A DNA stretch of 13,618 nucleotides from Candidatus Bathyarchaeota archaeon (GTDB lineage: Archaea; Thermoproteota; Bathyarchaeia; TCS64). Positions 6,582 to 12,628 of this stretch are shown in pieces. The stretch spans positions 1-13,618 of the forward strand of contig JABXKY010000240.1 in NCBI GenBank assembly GCA_013619005.1. The letters run 5' to 3'. The translations under genes and the position numbers were made by a program. A model generated the notes under the pieces. The model was not told the origin of the DNA. It made no database searches and was given only the letters and a program-made list of their open reading frames with translations. The number at the start of each line of letters is the position of its first letter. The first letter of the stretch is position 1.

Positions 6582-7712
6582 ATGACAGCGTTAAAGGGAA
6601 TCAGAGTACTGGACCTCACCCACGCCCACGCCGGACCCATCTGCACGCTATACATGGCCGCCATGGGGGCTGACGTCATCAAAATCGAGCCCAAGTGGGG
6701 CGAGATGACCAGGATGTTCCCACCGTTAGTGAAGGGGCAAAGCCCCTATTTCCTGTTCCTCGGCAGGGGAAAAAAAGGAGTTACACTGGACCTCAAGAAC
6801 CCGGAGGGGAACGATATATTCAAGGAGCTGGTCAAGGACGCGGACGTGGTTATGGAGAACTTCAGCCCCGGCACCATGGACAGGCTGGGCCTAGGATATG
6901 ATGTTCTCAAGGAGATCAACCCTAGGATCATCTATGCCTGCATCAGCGGCTTCGGCCACACTGGTCCGTGGGTCAACAGGAGGAGCTTCGACCCCATAGC
7001 ACAGGCCGCCAGCGGCTACATGTGGCTCATGAAGGACGCGATAGCCCCGGACGGTCCACCGCTGCAGGCGCCCGAGGCCATCGCGGACACGGTGCCCGGC
7101 TTCTCGGCCCTCATTGGGATACTTGCGGCCTTGGTCAGCAGGACCGAGACTGACAGGGGCCAGAAGGTGGACGTCGCCCAGATGGATGCCATGATCGGCA
7201 CCATGCAGAGCTTCAGCTTCTGGAACATCGCCAATATGTCTTTCAGAACCGCCGGGCGCACCGGGAGAGTGGGCGTATCAGGGCTCAGGGAGACCAGCGA
7301 CGGCTACGTGATGTTCGCGCTGCCACCAGGCAGGATCACCGACTGGTTCATGGAGCTGCTTGGGGTCGAGGAGCTGACTCAAGAGATCGTGGACAAATGG
7401 GTGAAGGAGAGGACCACAGATGACGTCGTTGAGACCCTGGAGAAGACCGGGGTACCCGTAGCGGCCGTGATGGACCTGGACGAGGTGCAAGCCTGCCCCC
7501 AGGCCAAGGCTCGTGAGATGTTCGTCAAGGTGAACCACCCCACCATGGGTGAGATCATAGAGCCTGGGTTCCCCATCAAGTTCAGCGAGACCAAGGGGGA
7601 TATCTCGGCACCCGCTCCCCTACTTGGCGAGCACAACGTCGAGGTCTACAAGAGGCTCCTGGGTTACTCTGAGGAGAAGATCGAGGAGCTCAGGAAGAAA
7701 GGCGTGATCTAA
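6582..7712 (+). CDS. Family III CoA-transferase (CaiB/BaiF, formyl-CoA transferase type)
   Basis: This 376-residue enzyme should move CoA between carboxylic acids through an aspartyl-CoA thioester, acting as an interlocked dimer in the cytoplasm. It begins with the family N-terminus (LKGIRVLDLTHAHAGPICT) and then shows ADVIKIEPK (30-38), GVTLDLKNPEG (66-76), ADVVMENFSPGTMDRLGLGY (87-106) and YACISGFGHTGPW (118-130). The likely catalytic aspartate is D169 in AIADTVPGFSALIG, the position and context matching D169 of formyl-CoA transferase. GQKVDVAQMDAM follows at 193-204. The length is slightly below the usual 390-430. The substrate cannot be read; formyl/oxalyl-CoA, succinyl-CoA:acid and racemase-type relatives all share these motifs. 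The downstream TPP-dependent enzyme suggests that the acyl-CoA made here may be cleaved or decarboxylated by it. Confidence 0.92.
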   Translation: MTALKGIRVLDLTHAHAGPICTLYMAAMGADVIKIEPKWGEMTRMFPPLVKGQSPYFLFLGRGKKGVTLDLKNPEGNDIFKELVKDADVVMENFSPGTMDRLGLGYDVLKEINPRIIYACISGFGHTGPWVNRRSFDPIAQAASGYMWLMKDAIAPDGPPLQAPEAIADTVPGFSALIGILAALVSRTETDRGQKVDVAQMDAMIGTMQSFSFWNIANMSFRTAGRTGRVGVSGLRETSDGYVMFALPPGRITDWFMELLGVEELTQEIVDKWVKERTTDDVVETLEKTGVPVAAVMDLDEVQACPQAKAREMFVKVNHPTMGEIIEPGFPIKFSETKGDISAPAPLLGEHNVEVYKRLLGYSEEKIEELRKKGVI

Positions 7713-7753
7713 CCATCACCTCCTCCAAATCCATGTAACCATCGAATCCCCGA

Positions 7754-7786
7754 ACTGAGTCGCCCTGACTCGGTGGTTTTTTCTTC
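7754..7786 (+). terminator. Hairpin plus T tract after the CoA-transferase gene
   Basis: ACTGAGTC (7754-7761) pairs with GACTCGGT (7767-7774), giving an 8-bp stem with one G-T pair and the 5-base loop GCCCT. Two bases later comes TTTTTTCTTCT (7777-7787). It lies 42 bases after the CoA-transferase stop. Archaeal termination mainly needs the T tract, so the bacterial-looking hairpin is notable. It could also attenuate read-through into the TPP gene. Confidence 0.55.
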
Positions 7787-7817
7787 TCACTCCACAGAGT
7801 CTACCTTGTGAACCAGA

Positions 7818-9467
7818 TTGAAGATTAAAGCCGTAGAGGGACTAGTCGAAGCCCTAAAAGCAGAGGGCATAAGGGGAGTAGCCACCTTCCCCACCACCCA
7901 GATAAATAACGCGATAGGGGCCGACCCTGACATCAACATATTCATGGTCAGGGACGAGAGATACGCCGTCGCCGTGGCCGACGCGTACAGCCGGGTCATG
8001 GATGGCAAGGACTTCGGCGTATGCACCGTCATGGGAGGAGTCAACGCGGCGGGGACGCAGATGGCCTACGGGGCCCTCGCGCAGGCATACGAGGACTCAG
8101 TGCCGCTCCTCTGCCTGACCGACGGCGTTGAGGCCGAGGCATTCGGGAGGACACGTTACAGCATCGACGAGGGCTTCAGGTCGGTGACCAAGTGGTGTGG
8201 CTACATCAACAAACCTGAGAGGGTACCGGAGTACATGCGCAGAGCCTTCACCAAGCTCAAGACGGGCAGGCCGTCACCTGTGCTCCTCCAGCTCCCAAGG
8301 GACCTAGGCGAGTACGACACAGGGGAGTACCCATACGCCAAGGTGAAGGGGTGGAGAAGCATGGGGGACCCAAAGGACGTAGAGAAAACGGTGAAGGCCG
8401 TGAAAAAGGCCAAAAACCCCATAATGTTCGTGGGTCAGGGTGTCTTCTCGGCCGACGCCGCGTCTGATCTCCGGGAGTTCGCGGAGGCAGCGCAGCTACC
8501 GGTGCTCACGACATTGAAGGGAAAGAGCGTTTTCCCCGAGGACCACCCCCTGTCACTGGGGGTCAGGGGTGAGCCTGCGGAGCGTTTCCTCGGTAAGGCA
8601 GACATGGTGTTGACGGTGGGCATGGGTCACACCCCATGTCACTTCATGCACAAGATACCCGACTCGGTCCACAAGAAGATTATACAGGTGACCATCGACG
8701 AAAGCGACCTCAACACAGACTACCTGGTGGACCACGCCATCATGGGGGACGCCAAACTCGTCCTTGGACAGCTTAAAGGCGAACTTGAGAAACAGGGAAC
8801 CGTCAAGCCCAACGAGGCGCTGCACAAGGAGATCGAGGACACATGGGGCACCATGATGAAGACGTACACCCCGCTCATGGAGAGCGGTGAGACCCCCATC
8901 AACCCCTACAGGGTCTATGGCGACCTCATGAAGGTGCTCGACATGGAGAAGAGCCTGGTCACCCACGAGTCAGGGAACACACGTGACCAGCTGAGCGCCG
9001 TCTACAAGTCGCAGGTCCCCCACGGGTTCCTCGGCTGGGGCAACGTCTCCACCCTCGGCTACGGCCTCGGGGGGGCGATGGGCGCCAAGCTGGCGTTCCC
9101 GGACTGGCAGGTGGTGAGCGTCACCGGTGACGCCGGAGTGGGTTACCAGATGGGCAACTGGGAGACCATGGTACGGTACGAGATGGGCATAACCACGGTC
9201 CACATCAACAACGACGGGTTCGGGGGCTACGGGCCGGGATTCTGGGGAAAAGGCCACAGCCCATACACCTACGAGTTGACCGGCCACAAGGTCCAGAGCA
9301 GCGCCAAGGTAGCAGAGGCCCTGGGCATCCAGGCAGAGAGAGTGGACGACCCGGACGAGGTGGAGCCAGCCCTCAAACGGGCCTTGAAGGCAAACGCATC
9401 AAACAGGCCGTACTTGCTGGAGTTCATCTGCAGCAAGCACCCCGTATTCCCCGGATGGATCCGTTGA
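7818..9467 (+). CDS. Thiamine-diphosphate-dependent enzyme (acetolactate synthase/oxalyl-CoA decarboxylase superfamily)
   Basis: This 549-residue protein has the three-domain layout of the superfamily. The N-terminal pyrimidine-binding domain (about 1-170) has the expected catalytic glutamate at E47 (VRDERYAVAVADAYSR). The middle domain is at about 190-325 (KNPIMFVGQGVF, TLKGKSVFPEDHPLSLG). The C-terminal diphosphate-binding domain has the metal motif GDAG at 437-440 followed by NN at 464-465, as GDA rather than the more common GDG. The segment ETMVRYEMGITTVHINN resembles the corresponding part of oxalyl-CoA decarboxylases and 2-hydroxyacyl-CoA lyases, but the substrate is undetermined. The start is TTG at 7818: an in-frame stop lies at 7809-7811 and no ATG occurs before residue 43, which is inside the domain. 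No clear TATA box or Shine-Dalgarno precedes it. It follows the CoA-transferase by 105 bases, across a terminator-like hairpin. Confidence 0.88.
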   Translation: MKIKAVEGLVEALKAEGIRGVATFPTTQINNAIGADPDINIFMVRDERYAVAVADAYSRVMDGKDFGVCTVMGGVNAAGTQMAYGALAQAYEDSVPLLCLTDGVEAEAFGRTRYSIDEGFRSVTKWCGYINKPERVPEYMRRAFTKLKTGRPSPVLLQLPRDLGEYDTGEYPYAKVKGWRSMGDPKDVEKTVKAVKKAKNPIMFVGQGVFSADAASDLREFAEAAQLPVLTTLKGKSVFPEDHPLSLGVRGEPAERFLGKADMVLTVGMGHTPCHFMHKIPDSVHKKIIQVTIDESDLNTDYLVDHAIMGDAKLVLGQLKGELEKQGTVKPNEALHKEIEDTWGTMMKTYTPLMESGETPINPYRVYGDLMKVLDMEKSLVTHESGNTRDQLSAVYKSQVPHGFLGWGNVSTLGYGLGGAMGAKLAFPDWQVVSVTGDAGVGYQMGNWETMVRYEMGITTVHINNDGFGGYGPGFWGKGHSPYTYELTGHKVQSSAKVAEALGIQAERVDDPDEVEPALKRALKANASNRPYLLEFICSKHPVFPGWIR

Positions 9468-9477
9468 TCCTCCGCCC

Positions 9478-9497
9478 TTCTTTTCTTTAATCTTCTT
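9478..9497 (+). terminator. Pyrimidine-rich terminator after the TPP enzyme gene
   Basis: TTCTTTTCTTTAATCTTCTT begins 10 bases after the TPP gene stop. T-rich runs without a hairpin are the usual archaeal termination signal. It precedes the independent TATA-like box of the next gene, which fits a transcript boundary here. Confidence 0.5.
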
Positions 9498-9523
9498 GAC
9501 AACCCAACGATTCCCTGAAAAAC

Positions 9524-9531
9524 GATTTAAC
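9524..9531 (+). promoter_or_regulatory. TATA-like promoter of the M20 hydrolase gene
   Basis: GATTTAAC, preceded by purine-rich GAAAAAC, is centred about 28 bases upstream of the ATG at 9556. The frame stays open to 9496, but that extension would lie upstream of the box and shows no family similarity, so the box supports 9556 as a leaderless start. Confidence 0.6.
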
Positions 9532-9555
9532 CCACAAGGCATCATCAAACATCAT

Positions 9556-10713
9556 ATGGTGAAATCCATCAACTCCAATGAACTCACAGAACTACTGAAA
9601 GACCTTGTAAAGATCGACTCGGTGAACCCCTCCCTGGTCCCAGGGGCAGCCGGTGAGGCCGAGATCGCTTCCTACCTCAGGGACTGGATGGAGTCAATGG
9701 GCTTGGAGACAGAGCTTACTGAGGTGGAGCCTGGGCGCCCCAACGTGGTGGGCACCCTCAGGGGCTCTGGCGGGGGAAAATCCCTGATGCTCAACGGACA
9801 CACGGACGTGGTGGGCGTCGATTACATGACCATTGACCCCTTCGACCCGGTAATAAAGGACGGCAAGCTCTACGGGAGGGGAAGCTTTGACATGAAGGGC
9901 GGCCTCGCATCGAGCATGGCCGCGGTCAAGGCAGTCGTGGACTCGGGGAACCAGTTGAGGGGCGACGTCATCATCGCCGCGGTCTGCGACGAGGAGTTCG
10001 CCAGCATCGGGACGGAGCACCTCATGAAGGATACGCGTGTTGACGCGGCCATAATCGGTGAGCCCACTTACTTCAACGTCCAGGTGGCCCACAAGGGCTT
10101 CGCGTGGATCGATGTCACAACCCACGGCTTCGCGGCCCACGGCAGCATGTACCAGTTGGGTGTTGACGCCATCGCCAAGATGGGTCACGTCCTCATCGGA
10201 TTCGAGGCGATGCAGAGAATTCTGGAGGAGACCAAGCACCCCCTGGTTGGACCCGGCAGCATCCACGCCAGCATCATCAGCGGCGGGGCCGAGCTTAGCA
10301 CGTACCCGGACAGGTGCAAGCTGGAGGCAGAGAGGCGGCTGATACCCGGCGAGACAAGGGAGGACGTGGAGGAGGAGATGAAGGGCCTCATCCAGAGCCT
10401 CAAGGAGGGAGACCCCAAGTTCAATGCAGACTACGAGATCACGTTCTTCAGGGAGTCCATGGAGATCAGCCCCGAAGAGGAGATATGCCAGGTGCTGAAA
10501 CAGGGGAGCCTTGAGGTCCTCGGGAAGGAGCCCCAGTGGGTCGGGGGAAGTGGCTGGATGGACACCCAGATAATCCACGGCAAAGGAATACCGGCCGTTG
10601 CCTTTGGCCCAAGCGGGTTCGGGGCACACGGGGCAGAGGAGTGGATTGACCTAGACTCGGTCCACAAGGCCGCGGAGGTCCAGGAGTACGTTATCAGAAA
10701 GTTCTGCGCCTAG
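9556..10713 (+). CDS. M20 family metallohydrolase (ArgE/DapE-type deacylase)
   Basis: This 385-residue di-zinc amidohydrolase of the M20/ArgE-DapE-ACY1-CPG2 group removes acyl groups from amino acids or cleaves dipeptides in the cytoplasm. Its motifs are in order: NGHTDVV (H82, D84), GRGSFDMKGG (bridging D112), CDEEF (catalytic E146 and ligand E147), IGEPT (E169), the dimerisation-domain motif THGFAAHGS (H195), GSGWMDTQ, and GFGAHGAEEW (H358). All metal and catalytic positions expected are present, and the length fits the 370-410 typical of ArgE/DapE. Sequence alone does not separate acetylornithine deacetylase, succinyl-DAP desuccinylase, Lys/Orn carrier-protein hydrolases and general aminoacylases. 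lysA elsewhere in the window makes DapE a possibility but not adjacent evidence. It converges on the phosphodiesterase gene, and their stop codons overlap in CTAG. Confidence 0.92.
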   Translation: MVKSINSNELTELLKDLVKIDSVNPSLVPGAAGEAEIASYLRDWMESMGLETELTEVEPGRPNVVGTLRGSGGGKSLMLNGHTDVVGVDYMTIDPFDPVIKDGKLYGRGSFDMKGGLASSMAAVKAVVDSGNQLRGDVIIAAVCDEEFASIGTEHLMKDTRVDAAIIGEPTYFNVQVAHKGFAWIDVTTHGFAAHGSMYQLGVDAIAKMGHVLIGFEAMQRILEETKHPLVGPGSIHASIISGGAELSTYPDRCKLEAERRLIPGETREDVEEEMKGLIQSLKEGDPKFNADYEITFFRESMEISPEEEICQVLKQGSLEVLGKEPQWVGGSGWMDTQIIHGKGIPAVAFGPSGFGAHGAEEWIDLDSVHKAAEVQEYVIRKFCA

Positions 10714-11201
10714 AGCTCGCTGACCCAAGCAAACCTTTTCTCTGTGTCGAGGAAGGCGACGGTGCTGCTCCCAGTCAAGTAGCCGCAGACCTCGCCGGGA
10801 TTGATGACCAATATACCGTTCTCTTCACCGATGGATGCCCTGTGGATGTGACCAGTGACCACCACATCGTAGTCACCGCTCATAGCCTTGTCCATCTCGG
10901 ACTTTAAGTGGCCGTGGGTAAGTGCTATCCTCAACCCGCCCTCCTCGACCTCGGCAAAGTACCCCCTCAGATCCGCGTCAACCTCGGCGTAGACCCTCTT
11001 CAACTCCTCAGTCATGGCGCAGTTGTTACCGAACACCCCTATCATGGGTGCATCCAGCTCGGCGTATGGCTTGGCCGTGAATGGCGAGACATAGTCCCCC
11101 GCGTGGAGGACCAGTTTGACTCGCTCCTCCTTGAGGCGCTTAACGGCCCTCTCGATCAGTGGCAGGCGATCATGGGTGTCAGATATTAAACCGATTATCA
11201 T
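10710..11201 (-). CDS. YfcE/MJ0936-type metallophosphodiesterase
   Basis: This 163-residue calcineurin-like phosphoesterase is a compact single-domain cytoplasmic phosphodiesterase using two metal ions. All motifs are present: SDTHD (D8, H10), HAGD (D36), GNN (N59), THGH (H96) and TGHIH (H118, H120). Characterised relatives such as MJ0936 and E. coli YfcE (family archetypes) hydrolyse artificial phosphodiesters; natural substrates are mostly unknown. The frame could extend to 11312, but the ATG at 11201 gives a clean N-terminus (MIIGLISDTHD). It overlaps the rhamnulokinase stop as ATGA, so translation is probably coupled to the kinase. It is the last gene of the isomerase-kinase operon. A link to sugar-phosphate metabolism is suggested only by this position. 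Confidence 0.93.
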   Translation of the reverse strand: MIIGLISDTHDRLPLIERAVKRLKEERVKLVLHAGDYVSPFTAKPYAELDAPMIGVFGNNCAMTEELKRVYAEVDADLRGYFAEVEEGGLRIALTHGHLKSEMDKAMSGDYDVVVTGHIHRASIGEENGILVINPGEVCGYLTGSSTVAFLDTEKRFAWVSEL

Positions 11202-12625
11202 TGAGTTATCAATTCCATGAATCGCGTATAAGCGGTGTCCCAGTCTACGCCGGTCTTCGGTCTGTAGAACTGCTGTACAAGTCTCTCGGCCAGGACCCCC
11301 CTGGCTTCCCATACATCATCCAGCATCCCGATTCCCTTGAGCTGCATGATGGCGTTCCCGATGGCGGTTGCCTCGACTGGCCCCGCGATCACCGTTCTGC
11401 CGGTGGCGTCGGCCGTCAGCTGGTTCATAACCTTGTTCTGGGAGCCTCCGCCGATGATGTGAATGTGCTGGTAGGTCTTCCCTGTTATGGACTCCAGTTG
11501 GCCCAGGGTGTGCCTGTAGAGAACCGCTAGGCTGTCGTACACGCACCTGATGTGCTCGCCCATGGATTTGGGCTCGTGCTGCCCCGTGGACCTGCAGTAC
11601 TGCACTATCCTGGGCGTCATGTCTCCGGGGGCCATGAACATGGGGTCCCATGGGTCGATGAAGCACCTGAAAGGCTCCGAGTTGACGGCCATCTCCTGGA
11701 GGTCATCGTTGGTGACCGCTGCCCTCTTGCCCACCCACTCCCTGAGAAGCTCCTGCTGGAACCAGAAGCCGGGGAGGTTTCTGAGGAGGCGGGTCGTCCC
11801 CTCGACCCCGCCCTCGTTAGTGAAGTTGAGGTCATAGACAGCGTCGTTTATTGTAGGTGACGCTACCTCCGTCCCCAGCAGGCTCCATGTGCCGCTGCTG
11901 ATATAGCAGAACTCCCTCGCCTTCGTCGGTACTGCCGCGACGGCGCTCCCCGTGTCGTGGCAGGCCGGGGTCGTGATGTTGACGCTCTTCATCGCCCCCA
12001 GTATGGTGCCTGGTTTTACTATTGGGGGAAATATATCAAGAGGAAGCCCAACGGCTTCGATTATCTCGTCGTCCCACGTCCCCTTGAACGGGTTGAATAG
12101 CTGTGTGGTGGTGGCGTGAGTTAGCTCGCATCTTTTCTCCCCTGTGAGCCAGAAATTGAACAAGTCGGGGAACCCCAGGTAGGCGCCAGCCTTGTTCAGG
12201 GTCCGTTTCCTCCTCTTAACGAGGCTCGCCAGCTGGTACAGGGTGTTGAGGGGCAGGAACTGGACACCTGTCCTGTCGAATATCTCCCTTCGGCTCATGC
12301 GCTCGAAGACCCACTCCATCATGCCCTCGGTCCGCTGGTCCCTGTAATGGAAAGGGTCCTCCATCAGGGTGCCCTCATGATCCAGGAGGCCGAAATCAAC
12401 CCCCCAGGAATCGATGCCGATGCTCTGGGCTCCCTCGTTTGCCCACCCTATTCCCTTGATGGTCTCCCGCCATAGCTGCTGTATGTCCCATGTTAGGCGC
12501 CCTCCCCTCTCGACGGGTGTGTTGGGGAACCTGTGAACCTCCTCGATTCCGAAGGCGTCACCGGTGTACTCAACCTTCATCACCCTGCCGTTGCTGGCGC
12601 CCAGGTCAACAGCTATGACGTGCAC
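11198..12625 (-). CDS. rhaB: Rhamnulokinase (FGGY sugar kinase)
   Basis: This 475-residue kinase should phosphorylate L-rhamnulose at O1 with ATP; family members may also accept L-fuculose. The N-terminal phosphate loop is DLGASNGRVM (7-16), close to DLGASSGRVM of bacterial RhaB. Then come SIGIDSWGVDFGLLD (68-82), HYRDQRTEGMM (93-103) and the catalytic aspartate D224 in ACHDTGSAVAAVP. Next are SSGTWSLLGTE (243-253), NEGGVEGTTRLLRNLPGFW (270-288) and the adenosine motif HIIGGGSQNKVMNQLTADAT. The length is near the 489 of E. coli RhaB, and this set of motifs separates it from xylulokinase and glycerol kinase. The start is GTG at 12625, three bases after the isomerase stop, with AAGGTGG 8 bases upstream. 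It is followed by the phosphodiesterase with a 4-base overlap. It should act directly after the upstream isomerase. Confidence 0.95.
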   Translation of the reverse strand: MHVIAVDLGASNGRVMKVEYTGDAFGIEEVHRFPNTPVERGGRLTWDIQQLWRETIKGIGWANEGAQSIGIDSWGVDFGLLDHEGTLMEDPFHYRDQRTEGMMEWVFERMSRREIFDRTGVQFLPLNTLYQLASLVKRRKRTLNKAGAYLGFPDLFNFWLTGEKRCELTHATTTQLFNPFKGTWDDEIIEAVGLPLDIFPPIVKPGTILGAMKSVNITTPACHDTGSAVAAVPTKAREFCYISSGTWSLLGTEVASPTINDAVYDLNFTNEGGVEGTTRLLRNLPGFWFQQELLREWVGKRAAVTNDDLQEMAVNSEPFRCFIDPWDPMFMAPGDMTPRIVQYCRSTGQHEPKSMGEHIRCVYDSLAVLYRHTLGQLESITGKTYQHIHIIGGGSQNKVMNQLTADATGRTVIAGPVEATAIGNAIMQLKGIGMLDDVWEARGVLAERLVQQFYRPKTGVDWDTAYTRFMELITQ

Positions 12626-12628
12626 CGT

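Noticed and set aside
7791..7810. Second small stem (CACA/TGTG) before the TTG start
   Set aside because: Only four base pairs with a long loop, which is expected by chance.
9694..10629. 311-codon open frame on the minus strand opposite the M20 gene
   Set aside because: It is fully antisense to a gene with every M20 catalytic motif. Its translation shows no recognisable motif and is rich in the H/L/D/V runs typical of reverse-frame shadows in GC-rich genes.
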